From an uncultured Alphaproteobacteria bacterium (GTDB lineage Bacteria > Pseudomonadota > Alphaproteobacteria > Rickettsiales > UBA1997): DNA of 33,994 bases. The position numbers were made by a program, and so were the translations under genes. This document shows, one piece after another, positions 26,269-33,994 of this stretch (positions are counted from its first letter, which is position 1; each line of letters begins with the position of its first letter). A model generated the notes under the pieces. It was not told where the DNA came from. It made no database searches and was given only the letters and a program-made list of their open reading frames with translations. The stretch is from positions 1 to 33,994 of the forward strand of contig CAIQBQ010000041.1 of assembly GCA_903870105.1 (NCBI GenBank), read 5' to 3'.

Positions 26269-28134
26269 TTAACTGACTTTTGGGATGAGGCCTTCGCTGA
26301 TTGCACTAGCTGCTGAGCCGCTTTGCGCTGAAGGTTTTCTAATTTCTTTGCCTGCAAGTAAATCTTTAATTTCCTCGCCACTCAAAGTTTCATATTCAAG
26401 TAAAGCTCGAGCCAATTTTTCCAAATCGTCTTTTCTCTCGTTAAGGATTTTTTTGGCTTCTGCAAGACCTTCGCTAATTATGCGCTTAACTTCTTCGTCA
26501 ATGATTCTGCCAGTTTCTTGCGAATAAGGTTTGTTGGCGGCGTAAAATCTTGAACCGTCATCTTCGCCGTAATCGATCGCTCCAACTTTATCGCTTAGAC
26601 CCCATTTTGTAACCATTGCGCGCGCCATTGAGGTTGCTTGCTGAATATCGGAAGAAGCACCCGTTGTAACTTGCTCATAGCCAAAAATTAATTCTTCAGC
26701 GGCACGTCCGCCGAAGGCAACGATTAGATCATCTTTGAGTTTTGCGCGCGTAACTGAGAAGCGATCATACTCCGGAAGACGCATAACCAAACCTAGAGCG
26801 CGGCCACGTGGGATGATTGTTGCTTTGTGGATAGGATCAGAATTTGGACAGTTAAGTGCGGTGATCGCATGACCAGCTTCGTGGTAAGCTGTAAGCTCTT
26901 TTTCCGATTTTTGCATCACCATCGATTTGCGTTCCGTACCCATCATAATTTTATCTTTGGCATCTTCGAAATTTTGCATCGTAACCATTTTCTGATTGAA
27001 GCGCGCAGCAGTGAGTGCCGCCTCATTAACCAGATTGGCAAGATCTGCCCCGGCAAAACCAGGAGTTCCGCGCGCTAAAGTTTTTACATCAATATCTGAG
27101 GCGGCGACAATTTTTTTAATGTGAACGCCAAGAATTTGTTCACGTCCGATAATGTCAGGATTTGGCACGGTAACTTGTCGATCGAAACGCCCAGGACGAA
27201 GCAAGGCCCGATCTAGAACATCGGGGCGATTTGTCGCCGCAATAATTACAACACCTTCATTGTCAGAAAATCCGTCCATCTCAACAAGCATTTGGTTGAG
27301 AGTTTGTTCGCGCTCATCATTTCCACCACCAACTCCAGAACCGCGATGACGACCGACAGCATCGATCTCATCGATAAAAACAATGCAAGGTGCAGATTTT
27401 TTTGCCTGCTCAAACATGTCGCGCACACGACTCGCACCGACGCCGACAAACATTTCAACGAAATCAGAACCAGAAATTGAAAAGAATGGAACTCCTGCTT
27501 CACCAGCAATGGCACGGGCTAGCAAAGTTTTACCAGTTCCTGGAGAGCCGATTAATAAACAGCCGCGCGGAATTCTTGCGCCAACATCTACGTATTTTTT
27601 TGGATCTTTTAAGAAGTCGACAATTTCGGTGAGTTCTTGTTTTGCCTCATCAATCCCAGCCACATCGCCAAAAGTAACTTTGCCTTTGCTTTCCTGTAAA
27701 AGTTTAGCGCGCGATTTGCCAAATCCGAAAGCGCCGCCGCGTCCACCACCGCCAGCACTGCGCGAAAAATAAATCCACAAACCAACCATCACAAGAAGAG
27801 GAAGCCAGCCAATAATTCCGGCAACTATCTTGTCTGATTTACTAACTAAAGGCACGGCATTAATCTCCACGCCCTTCTCCTGCAAGGTAGAAACGAGATC
27901 AGGATATTCAGGAAGATAGGTATAAAACTGCGAACCATCTTTCATTTTACCATTCAAATCACTGCCTTTGATATCAACAGAAACCACTTCGCCCGCATCA
28001 ACCTTTTTCATAAATTCGCTGAAGACTAACTTATTTCCAGCTGCGCCATTCGGGTCGTTAATTAAGCTCGATATAACCAGTACCACAGCAAAAATAATCG
28101 CCCAAGTTAAGAAGTTTTTTCCGGAATTTTTCAT
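26269..28134 (-). CDS. ftsH: ATP-dependent zinc metalloprotease FtsH
   Basis: FtsH is the membrane AAA protease that degrades misfolded membrane proteins and regulators. The 621 residues have two membrane helices (about 9-25 and 104-124) flanking a periplasmic domain, the AAA module with Walker A GSPGTGKT (196-203), Walker [13 protein letters not shown], the second region of homology [20 protein letters not shown], and the zinc site HEAGH (418-422). The C-terminal tail is Ser/Ala-rich. It heads ftsH-dnaN-recF, an unusual grouping since ftsH normally follows tilS. A small ORF sits 21 bases upstream of its start. Confidence 0.97.
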   Translation of the reverse strand: MKNSGKNFLTWAIIFAVVLVISSLINDPNGAAGNKLVFSEFMKKVDAGEVVSVDIKGSDLNGKMKDGSQFYTYLPEYPDLVSTLQEKGVEINAVPLVSKSDKIVAGIIGWLPLLVMVGLWIYFSRSAGGGGRGGAFGFGKSRAKLLQESKGKVTFGDVAGIDEAKQELTEIVDFLKDPKKYVDVGARIPRGCLLIGSPGTGKTLLARAIAGEAGVPFFSISGSDFVEMFVGVGASRVRDMFEQAKKSAPCIVFIDEIDAVGRHRGSGVGGGNDEREQTLNQMLVEMDGFSDNEGVVIIAATNRPDVLDRALLRPGRFDRQVTVPNPDIIGREQILGVHIKKIVAASDIDVKTLARGTPGFAGADLANLVNEAALTAARFNQKMVTMQNFEDAKDKIMMGTERKSMVMQKSEKELTAYHEAGHAITALNCPNSDPIHKATIIPRGRALGLVMRLPEYDRFSVTRAKLKDDLIVAFGGRAAEELIFGYEQVTTGASSDIQQATSMARAMVTKWGLSDKVGAIDYGEDDGSRFYAANKPYSQETGRIIDEEVKRIISEGLAEAKKILNERKDDLEKLARALLEYETLSGEEIKDLLAGKEIRKPSAQSGSAASAISEGLIPKVS

Positions 28135-28155
28135 TAAAAGAGATTTTAATTTAGC

Positions 28156-28320
28156 TTAAGTTATTCGTCTTTGTTTCGAATCGAATTGTTCGTAGGCGAT
28201 GAATTTGTTTTCTAGCTCTAGAGAGTTAGTGCAATTGATAAATTTTTTATCTTTTTTGAAAAGGATTTTGAATAGAGGTCTAAATAGGAAACGAGGCGAG
28301 AGATTCAAGTAATGCATCAT
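28156..28320 (-). CDS. Small basic protein of unknown function, uncertain
   Basis: From the ATG at 28320 (preceded by a G-rich run AGGGGGG about 8 bases upstream) a 54-residue frame reads MMHYLNLSPRFLFRPLFKIL and then a basic, polar tail ending DSKQRRIT. It has one weakly hydrophobic amphipathic stretch (residues 8-20) and I recognise no family. A GTG at 28350 would add 10 residues, but those lie in a hairpin arm. It occupies the place in front of ftsH where many alphaproteobacteria carry tilS, and could be a real small gene or a relic. The 21 bases before ftsH leave little room for a separate promoter. Confidence 0.4.
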   Translation of the reverse strand: MMHYLNLSPRFLFRPLFKILFKKDKKFINCTNSLELENKFIAYEQFDSKQRRIT

Positions 28321-28335
28321 TTTTTTGACCCCCCT

Positions 28336-28360
28336 GATCTTCGCCTTCACAGCGAAGATT
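28336..28360. other. Hairpin between aroE and the small ORF
   Basis: GATCTTCGC (28336-28344) pairs with GCGAAGATT (28352-28360) over 8 to 9 base pairs with a 7-base loop, starting one base after the aroE stop. No T-run follows on the minus strand, so it may be a transcript-processing or 3'-stabilising hairpin rather than a full terminator. Confidence 0.5.
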
Positions 28361-28361
28361 C

Positions 28362-29156
28362 TTAACTAATTAAGCATTTCATTAAATCCTCACTCGGCTC
28401 TGGCCTTTTTCCAAACCACTCCTCAAAACCTACCAGCGCTTGCTCGACAAGCATTCCAATTCCAGTCACAATTTGATTCCCGCGGATTTCAGCAGATTTT
28501 AACAACTCGGTCTTGAGTGGATTGTAGACGATGTCGTAGACGATCGCAGAATGTTTTAAATTTTTCAGATCAACTCTTAAATTATCTTTCCCAAGCATTC
28601 CAAGCGAAGTTGTGTTCACGAGCAAATCACATTCATCGAGTTTTTTTTCAAAATTTTCTCTGCTTAAAAATTCAACATCGGTGAATTTTTTTTCAGTGCG
28701 ATTAGTTAAATAAATTTTCTTCACCTCTGATTTTAAAAGTCCATAAACCACAGCCCGCGCAGCTCCACCAGCGCCGATAATAAAAATATTTTTTCCACGC
28801 AAATCAAAATTCGGCTGTGAATTTTTAAGATTTTGTAAAAAGCCCGAAACATCAGAATTGAGTCCGCGCAATTTTTTTTCAGGCGTAATCACCACAGTAT
28901 TTACCGCGCCAGTTAGTCGCGCGGTTTCATCAATTTCGTCACAAATTTCAAAAATTTTTTCCTTGTGAGGTATGGTAACATTAAAACCTGCAAAGCCTTG
29001 ATCTACAAGCTTTTGCACCGCTTCACGTAATTCATCTTTTTGCACACGAATCGCTTCGTAACTTCCTTCAATTCCAAGTTGTTGTAAAAAAAAATTGTGA
29101 ATTTTTGGCGAGAGTGAATGCGAAATTGGATCGCCGATTACTGCAGCTTTAATCAC
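28362..29156 (-). CDS. aroE: Shikimate dehydrogenase
   Basis: AroE reduces 3-dehydroshikimate to shikimate with NADPH. The 264-residue protein has SHSLSP (Ser14, Ser16 for shikimate binding), NVTIPHKE with catalytic Lys65, Asn86, and the second catalytic residue Asp102 in GLNSDVSGF (usually NTD, here NSD). The NADP fold IIGAGGAARAV is at 126-136, and the C-terminal TGIGMLVEQALVGFEEW is intact. The start is GTG at 29156, overlapping the virD4 stop by 4 bases (GTGA). Other shikimate genes are not in the window. Confidence 0.96.
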   Translation of the reverse strand: MIKAAVIGDPISHSLSPKIHNFFLQQLGIEGSYEAIRVQKDELREAVQKLVDQGFAGFNVTIPHKEKIFEICDEIDETARLTGAVNTVVITPEKKLRGLNSDVSGFLQNLKNSQPNFDLRGKNIFIIGAGGAARAVVYGLLKSEVKKIYLTNRTEKKFTDVEFLSRENFEKKLDECDLLVNTTSLGMLGKDNLRVDLKNLKHSAIVYDIVYNPLKTELLKSAEIRGNQIVTGIGMLVEQALVGFEEWFGKRPEPSEDLMKCLIS

Positions 29157-30979
29157 GCTTTTTCTCCTTCGATCGAACCTTCTGCTTTTGTTTTTTCTTC
29201 TTCTTTTTCTTTTTTCGATTTGTTGCGATCTGGCATGTATGGCGCCTGCACTGGAATTTTAGTTTTCTTCAAAAGCCTCTTGTTGAAGATTCTTTCTTTG
29301 AAATAAATAATTTTCTTCGCACGAATTGGCGGCTGAGATTCAATCAAAATAATCTGGTCTTCACGAGGCATTTGAATAACTTCCTGTGGCAAAAGTAGTG
29401 CGCGCTGAACATCTGAAACGTTTAACGAACGTGCGCCCGGATTGAGATCAAGATATTTCGGCTTGTTGTAAGAAACCTGTGTCGCAGTTTTATTGCCCAG
29501 AAGTTGTGAAATTAAATTCGCTGTTTCCATGTTATTCGCGGCGAAAGTTATTCGGTAAGTTGAGTTAGAAAGGAATGAGTTCATTCCACTTTCTTCATAA
29601 ATTCCTTTGAGCTGCTCGGTATCTTGAATGATTAAAAACAAACGAACTCTATATCCGCGGAAGTAGGCAATACCTGCTTGAAACTGCTCTAGCTTTCCTA
29701 GGGTTGGGAATTCATCCATCAGCATTAAAACGCCAAATTTTTCATTCGGACGCGGCGTGTGAGCAGTGAAAAAGGCAGCACATTGCTGATAGAACATGCT
29801 AACTAAAGGCTTAAGACGCGTGATGTTGTCTGGCGTTAAGCCAACGTAACAAGTATGCGGGGAAAGTTTAAACTCGTGTAAATTAAAATCCGAAGTCGCG
29901 GTTGTAGTATCGATCAAAGGGTTCGACCATAATTCAAGAGATGAGTTTGCTGTAGATGTTACTGAGCCACGCTCCTTGTCAGGCTTCTGCAAATAAGAAG
30001 CGATATTCATGTAAGAAACCGGGTGAATTTTTTTGCCCATCGTGTCGAGAACAACAGCAAGATTATAAACCACGTCATCGTTTCTTAACGTTCTCACCAC
30101 TTCACCAAGGCTTGCCGGCTTGTCTTCAGCAACAACGAGGTAAAGCATAATTCCTGTCAGTAAAGCGCGCGCTTCGTTCTGCCAAAATTCCTGTTCTGGC
30201 AAAAGAAAATTACAGATTTTTTGCACGTCATCAACCATCTGACCAGGCTTATTACTAATCCAATCCATCGGATTATAGCAGTGTGAAATTCCATCAGGAT
30301 CTGCCGGATTCCATAAAACTACTTTCTGCTTGAGATGCTTACGACGCCAGCCTGAGGTGAGCTCATAGTTTTCCAACTTAATATCATGCACAATAACCGA
30401 TTGCTCCCAAAACAAAAGATTCGGAATTACAAAACCCACACCTTTACCCGAACCAGTTGGAGCAAAAAGAAGAATATGTTGGAAACCATCGGCAATCAAA
30501 AATTTACCCGAAATTTTCCCCATCAAGACGCCTCGCTTCGAGCGCATTCCCATCTTTTTTATTTCATTTTTAGTTGCCCAATGCGCATTGCCGTGAATCA
30601 ATTCAACCGGTTTAAAAGGACGCCAATCCATTATCGGTGCGCGGAACATCCAACCTAAAACAAGAAGAATAAAATAAGGCAAAGTTGTAGTGACCCACAA
30701 TTTCCACACAAAGCCGTTATAGCTTGTGGCTGTAAGCTTAGAAGCGTTATTAAAATAAAATTTCCAGTAAGCGAAAAGAGTGTCGTAGATGTAAATAAAC
30801 TGCTTTAGAAGCGGCAGATTAAGGTAGTTTTTGATTATGTCCCACTTGCCGGTAACACTGAAAATAACGAGAGTTCCGGTGATATAAAAACAACCAGCAA
30901 AAACTAATAAGATCAAAAAACTGATGATCACAAAGTTTCTTAGATGTCTTATAAATGAATTATCGCTTGTTGTGGACAT
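29153..30979 (-). CDS. virD4: Type IV secretion coupling ATPase VirD4
   Basis: VirD4 is the inner-membrane ATPase that delivers substrates (DNA-protein complexes or effectors) to a type IV channel. The 608-residue protein has membrane helices near residues 15-42 and 98-112, Walker A APTGSGKG (173-180), the motif KLENYELTSGWRR, Walker B LMLMDEFPTLG near residue 418, and the SSLE/LSPHTCYVGLTPDN region typical of the VirD4/TraG family. A charged Lys/Glu tail ends the protein. It starts on the recN stop (TAATG) and its TGA overlaps the aroE GTG, so it is tightly built into recN-virD4-aroE. No virB gene is in the window, unlike the virB8-B11-D4 cluster of Rickettsia. Confidence 0.95.
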   Translation of the reverse strand: MSTTSDNSFIRHLRNFVIISFLILLVFAGCFYITGTLVIFSVTGKWDIIKNYLNLPLLKQFIYIYDTLFAYWKFYFNNASKLTATSYNGFVWKLWVTTTLPYFILLVLGWMFRAPIMDWRPFKPVELIHGNAHWATKNEIKKMGMRSKRGVLMGKISGKFLIADGFQHILLFAPTGSGKGVGFVIPNLLFWEQSVIVHDIKLENYELTSGWRRKHLKQKVVLWNPADPDGISHCYNPMDWISNKPGQMVDDVQKICNFLLPEQEFWQNEARALLTGIMLYLVVAEDKPASLGEVVRTLRNDDVVYNLAVVLDTMGKKIHPVSYMNIASYLQKPDKERGSVTSTANSSLELWSNPLIDTTTATSDFNLHEFKLSPHTCYVGLTPDNITRLKPLVSMFYQQCAAFFTAHTPRPNEKFGVLMLMDEFPTLGKLEQFQAGIAYFRGYRVRLFLIIQDTEQLKGIYEESGMNSFLSNSTYRITFAANNMETANLISQLLGNKTATQVSYNKPKYLDLNPGARSLNVSDVQRALLLPQEVIQMPREDQIILIESQPPIRAKKIIYFKERIFNKRLLKKTKIPVQAPYMPDRNKSKKEKEEEKTKAEGSIEGEKA

Positions 30980-32673
30980 TAATTTTCAATTAAGTTTTTA
31001 GCCGCCAAAACCGCTTCCACGCTGATTTCTTCGCCCGATAGCATGCGCGCAATTTCTTGTTCGCGATCATGTTTGTCGAGCTTTTTAATTTTGGTTTTCG
31101 CTTTGTTATCAGAAATAATTTTACTGATCTTAAAGTGAGTATTTGCCTTGGCGGCGATTTGCGGCTGATGAGTCACAACTAAGATTTGTAATTTTTCTGA
31201 CAGAGTTTTGAGGCGTTTTCCTACCGCGTCAGCTGTGCTTCCACCAATTCCAGAATCAATCTCGTCAAAGATCATTGTCGGCACTGATTTCACATCAAGC
31301 AACGCAACTTTGAGCGCAAGCATGAAGCGAGAAAGTTCGCCGCCAGAAGCAATTTTAGAAATGTCGTCGAAGGAGTTTTTGTTGAGAGAGGCGGTAAAGC
31401 GAACACGGTCGTAGCCGGTCGAAGAATAAACCTCGAAAGGCTCAATATGGGAGTCATCGCTTTGAGTTTTTCGAAGATTGTCGAGCGTCACATCTACTAA
31501 AAATTTTACCTCACCCATTTTCAAAAACTTCAACTCCGCCTCAACTTTCTCCGATAAAATTTTCGCTGATTTCTTTCTGCGCTGCGAAAGTTCATCGGCA
31601 ATTTTTCTGTAATCTTTATTCAGTGTTAAACGTTGATTCTCAAGCTCGTAAGACGCTTCCTCTTCATTTGAAAGTAGCTTTAATTTCTTTTGCGCGTCGA
31701 GAATTATTTGCGGCAATAAGTCGATTGAAACATTGAATTTCCTCGCCAGAGAACGAATAAAAAAAAGCCTCTCCTCGATTTCATCCAGATTGTTTTCTTC
31801 AGCAGAAATTTTTCTGACTAGGTCTTGGATAGCCGAAACTGCTGAATCTATCTCGTCATTTTGTCGGTCAATTTTTTCACTTAAGCCATCAAAATCTTCG
31901 CCAAAATGTTGATTTCTGATTAGAATTTTTTGTGCTAATATCAGCTGTGAGTTGGCCTCAACCAAATGTAATTTTAGATCACTAGAGAAATTTAAAATCT
32001 TTTCCTTGCTGATTAAAAAATCTTTTTTGGCAATTAATTCATTTTCTTCATCCGCCTTAAGCTCAGCAGATTCAAGCTCTTGCACTATGTGATTAAGGTA
32101 ATCTTTTTCTCTTTCCGCCGCTTCTTTTTTTGCCGCAATATCAGAAATCTTCTTCTCAACTTCGCGTAAATTTTCGTAAATTTTTTTGAGAATTTTTAGC
32201 AAATTTTCGTTACCAGAGAACTCATCCAAAATACTTAGGTGAGCGCTTGGATTAAGGAGTCCGCGCTGATCATGCTGACCATGAATCTCTACCAGAGTCT
32301 CACCAACTTTTGCCAAAAGATTCACGCCAATCGCAACGTCATTCACAAAAATCTTGTTAACTGAATTTTCGTTAATTGCTCTACGGATCCTTAAATGGTC
32401 TGGGCTCTCAGTATCAAGCAAATCATTTTCACTGAGAAAATTTTTGCAGATTTGATTTTGTGAAATGTCGAATTCTGCTGCAACTTGTGCTTTATTTTCG
32501 TCTGAACCAATCAAGCGAAAATTAGCTCTAAAACCAATGGCCAAGCCAAGAGCATCAAGCAAAATCGACTTTCCAGAGCCTGTCTCGCCACTTAAAATGC
32601 AAAGACCAGGTGAGAGAGTGATTTCCGCTTTATCGATTAGAACAATATTGTGAATTGAGAGAGAGATAAGCAT
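30979..32673 (-). CDS. recN: DNA repair protein RecN
   Basis: RecN is an SMC-like cohesin-type ATPase for double-strand break repair. The 564-residue protein has Walker A SGETGSGKSILLDALG at its start (28-43), VNDVAIGVN and HGQHDQRGLLNP typical of RecN, a long coiled coil (about 155-365), the signature IASGGELSRFMLALK, and Walker B TMIFDEIDSGIGG with LVVTHQPQIAA. It is first in recN-virD4-aroE and divergent from the HIT gene over only 39 bases, so both promoters must sit in the short gap or in coding DNA. Confidence 0.96.
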   Translation of the reverse strand: MLISLSIHNIVLIDKAEITLSPGLCILSGETGSGKSILLDALGLAIGFRANFRLIGSDENKAQVAAEFDISQNQICKNFLSENDLLDTESPDHLRIRRAINENSVNKIFVNDVAIGVNLLAKVGETLVEIHGQHDQRGLLNPSAHLSILDEFSGNENLLKILKKIYENLREVEKKISDIAAKKEAAEREKDYLNHIVQELESAELKADEENELIAKKDFLISKEKILNFSSDLKLHLVEANSQLILAQKILIRNQHFGEDFDGLSEKIDRQNDEIDSAVSAIQDLVRKISAEENNLDEIEERLFFIRSLARKFNVSIDLLPQIILDAQKKLKLLSNEEEASYELENQRLTLNKDYRKIADELSQRRKKSAKILSEKVEAELKFLKMGEVKFLVDVTLDNLRKTQSDDSHIEPFEVYSSTGYDRVRFTASLNKNSFDDISKIASGGELSRFMLALKVALLDVKSVPTMIFDEIDSGIGGSTADAVGKRLKTLSEKLQILVVTHQPQIAAKANTHFKISKIISDNKAKTKIKKLDKHDREQEIARMLSGEEISVEAVLAAKNLIEN

Positions 32674-32712
32674 CGTCGACAGAGATAAATCTAAAATTTA
32701 AAATCTAAATTC

Positions 32713-33120
32713 ATGTTTGCACTTCATTCGCAATTAAAGTCTGACACTCATTTTATTTGTGACCTGCCCCTTTCTTCCGCGCTCTTGATGAATGACGCGA
32801 ATTATCTTTGGTTAATTTTAGTGCCAAGAAAGCCTGATTTAATTGAACTTACCGATTTGTCTTTTACCGAACAAACTCAAGTTTTGCAGGAAATAAATTC
32901 CGTCGCCAAGATTTTGAAAAAAGAATTTAACGCTGAAAAACTAAATATTGCCGCCCTTGGAAATGTCGTCTCGCAGCTTCACATTCACGTTATTGGCCGT
33001 AAAAAAAATGACGCAACTTTTCCAAAACCAGTTTGGGGAAATGCGCCGGCGAAGCCTTACGCAACAAAAGAAGCGGAAGCTTTAATCCAAAAACTAAAAT
33101 CACTTTTACCAAATGAGTAA
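32713..33120 (+). CDS. HIT-family hydrolase/nucleotide-binding protein
   Basis: HIT proteins hydrolyse or transfer nucleotidyl groups, for example from dinucleoside polyphosphates. The 135-residue protein has the family fold with LNIAALGNVVSQLHIHVIGR. The HxHxH triad is changed at its first position to Gln88, while His90 (the nucleophile position) and His92 remain. Such QLHIHVIGR forms are common in an alphaproteobacterial branch, so activity is likely but the substrate is unknown. It is co-transcribed with sdhE, whose ATG overlaps its last 8 bases. Confidence 0.9.
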   Translation: MFALHSQLKSDTHFICDLPLSSALLMNDANYLWLILVPRKPDLIELTDLSFTEQTQVLQEINSVAKILKKEFNAEKLNIAALGNVVSQLHIHVIGRKKNDATFPKPVWGNAPAKPYATKEAEALIQKLKSLLPNE

Positions 33121-33358
33121 TGAGAACTTAACCAAACAATTACTCTACCGCTCAGTTCACCGCGGTTGCAAAGAAACTGATTTTTTAGTTGGAGAGTTCG
33201 CCAAGTCCGAGCTCAAAAAAATCAACGATCTAGAACTCTTTGGAAAATTCCTGGAAGAGGATGATGTAAAAATTTACGACTGGATTTTAGAAAAAATAGA
33301 AATTCCCGAACACTACAGCGGCATAGTTACAAGCATTAGAGAATTTCATAGAATCTAA
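33113..33358 (+). CDS. sdhE: Succinate dehydrogenase FAD assembly factor SdhE
   Basis: SdhE helps attach FAD covalently to SdhA, the flavoprotein of complex II. The 81-residue protein is the right size and carries the key RGxxE motif as RGCKE (Arg17-Glu21), within LLYRSVHRGCKETDFLVGEFA, and DVKIYDWI downstream. It overlaps the HIT gene by 8 bases. sdhA itself is not in the window. Confidence 0.92.
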   Translation: MSNENLTKQLLYRSVHRGCKETDFLVGEFAKSELKKINDLELFGKFLEEDDVKIYDWILEKIEIPEHYSGIVTSIREFHRI

Positions 33359-33384
33359 GCCAATTTCTACATTGATTGCCAAGT

Positions 33385-33412
33385 CGCTTTCGTTCGACTG
33401 ACGAGCGTTTTA
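33385..33412 (+). terminator. Probable intrinsic terminator after sdhE
   Basis: CGCT-TT-CGT (33385-33393) pairs with ACGAGCG (33401-33407) around a 7-base loop, with a 2-base bulge, and is followed by TTTTAATATT. It is 26 bases past the sdhE stop. The stem is short, so strength is uncertain. Confidence 0.5.
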
Positions 33413-33423
33413 ATATTAATCTG

Positions 33424-33448
33424 AATTTTGAGCACAGTGCTCAAAATT
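33424..33448. terminator. Perfect 12-base inverted repeat between convergent genes
   Basis: AATTTTGAGCAC and GTGCTCAAAATT flank a single central A. In either direction the arm ends in an A/T-rich run, as in bidirectional terminators. It lies between the convergent sdhE and SPOR genes, 5 bases from the SPOR gene stop. Confidence 0.6.
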
Positions 33449-33453
33449 AGGTT

Positions 33454-33994
33454 TTACTCAACAACGATGCAGTCTGCACTATTTTTTCTAGTCTGAATAA
33501 CGTACTGACCACAAAATTTTTCAGCCTCGATTTGACTCGGAAAATTACCAACCTGTAATCGGAAAAAAATTCCTCTCTTGCCCAAATCAACTTTTTCAAT
33601 GAATGGTTTTAGGTCAGAAAAAATTGAGGAATAACGTCCGCTGAGCTTTTGCCAATGTTCACTAGCCGCATCGCGCGAAGACATTGCGGCGATTTGCACT
33701 CTCACTATTTTTTTACCGCCAGATTTCGGCTTTGGCGCTGGCGCGGTGTTATCGCGCTTTTCTACTTCTTTCTCTTTTTTTTCCGCTGAATAAACGACGA
33801 TTTTCTGCTCTTCTTTTGCTTTTGGAGCCGAGTCTTTTGCTTTTGGAGCCGAGTCTTTTGCTTTTGGAGCCGAGTCTTTTGCTGGTGGCAGCGCAGGTTC
33901 GGGATGAGCACGAATCTTCACATTTTTACGTTTCGTTGCCGCCTGTTTATTGCCAAAAATATCTTCGTAAATGGCGTGATCGACTTGAATTTCC
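33454..33994 (-). CDS. SPOR-domain protein, N-terminus cut by window end
   Basis: The frame is open from the window end to TAA at 33454 (about 179 codons). It continues past the GTG at 33921, with EIQVDHAIYEDIFGNKQ upstream, so the real start is beyond the window. The middle holds three copies of KDSAPKA, then a charged linker. The last 80 residues form a SPOR domain (VRVQIAAMSSRDAASEHWQKL, FRLQVGNFPSQIEAEKFCGQ) that binds denuded septal glycan, as in FtsN, DamX and RlpA. It probably has an upstream membrane helix and acts in division or wall maintenance. Two C-terminal cysteines (CGQY, DCIVVE) could form a disulphide, as in FtsN. The family call is solid; the specific identity is not. Confidence 0.85.
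   Translation of the reverse strand, partial: EIQVDHAIYEDIFGNKQAATKRKNVKIRAHPEPALPPAKDSAPKAKDSAPKAKDSAPKAKEEQKIVVYSAEKKEKEVEKRDNTAPAPKPKSGGKKIVRVQIAAMSSRDAASEHWQKLSGRYSSIFSDLKPFIEKVDLGKRGIFFRLQVGNFPSQIEAEKFCGQYVIQTRKNSADCIVVE
33813..33875. repeat. Three tandem 21-base coding repeats
   Basis: The 21-base unit CTTTTGCTTTTGGAGCCGAGT is repeated three times without mismatch and continues for a further 8 bases into the next partial unit. It encodes KDSAPKA on the minus strand, in the linker of the SPOR protein. Perfect identity suggests recent slippage expansion. Confidence 0.85.

Noticed and set aside
23996-28134. Replication origin near dnaN-recF
   Set aside because: No dnaA gene, no cluster of TTATCCACA boxes and no AT-rich unwinding region were seen; dnaN and recF are inside an ftsH operon.

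Overview
The window looks like chromosomal DNA from an AT-rich alphaproteobacterium close to, or inside, the Rickettsiales. I infer this from the combination of a membrane-anchored CycM-type cytochrome c, a VirD4 type IV secretion coupling ATPase, a COQ7 hydroxylase, a CcmB haem exporter subunit, HemJ, an SdhE-type FAD assembly factor and a SPOR protein, together with dense, overlapping gene packing. The organism also keeps functions that most obligate intracellular Rickettsiales have lost: leucine biosynthesis (leuA), PRPP synthesis (prs), queuosine synthesis (queC) and shikimate synthesis (aroE). It may therefore be an early-branching or less reduced lineage. No 16S or other rRNA is present, so the placement is an inference.

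Layout from left to right. Positions 1-1495 (minus): queC followed by a truncated prepilin-like gene with a lectin-like region. 1585-2735 (plus): tRNA-Val(GAC), a decayed gene with three in-frame TAA codons, and coq7. 2848-4840 (minus): tsaD, tatC and a lysine-repeat histone-like gene. 4988-6651 (plus): a SOUL lipoprotein and a FAD oxidoreductase. 6719-8501: an unrecognised 354-residue protein with gene debris on either side. 8502-13263 (minus): ychF, then leuA-mreB-mreC. 13345-16148 (plus): ldcA, rlmN and ccmB. 16129-22983 (minus): alr, nusA-infB and prs-cycM-lapA. 23065-24060 (plus): hemJ and a VanX-type dipeptidase. 23996-32673 (minus): ftsH-dnaN-recF and recN-virD4-aroE plus a small ORF. 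32713-33358 (plus): HIT-sdhE. 33454 to the end (minus): a truncated SPOR-domain gene.

Several functions recur. Cell wall and shape are represented by mreB, mreC, alr, ldcA, the dipeptidase and the SPOR protein. Respiration and cofactors are represented by coq7, cycM, ccmB, hemJ and sdhE. Replication and repair are represented by dnaN, recF and recN. Translation is represented by infB, nusA, tsaD, rlmN, ychF and tRNA-Val. Many start and stop codons overlap (TAATG, TAGTG, GTGA), which points to translational coupling. Shine-Dalgarno sequences are weak in front of most genes, so I did not assign promoters.

I see no CRISPR array, complete insertion sequence, prophage or clear novel multi-gene system. 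The items most worth following up are the lectin-like prepilin, the unrecognised membrane-segment protein at 6912-7976, the solitary virD4, the histone-like repeat protein behind tatC, and the decayed or palindromic intergenic pieces.
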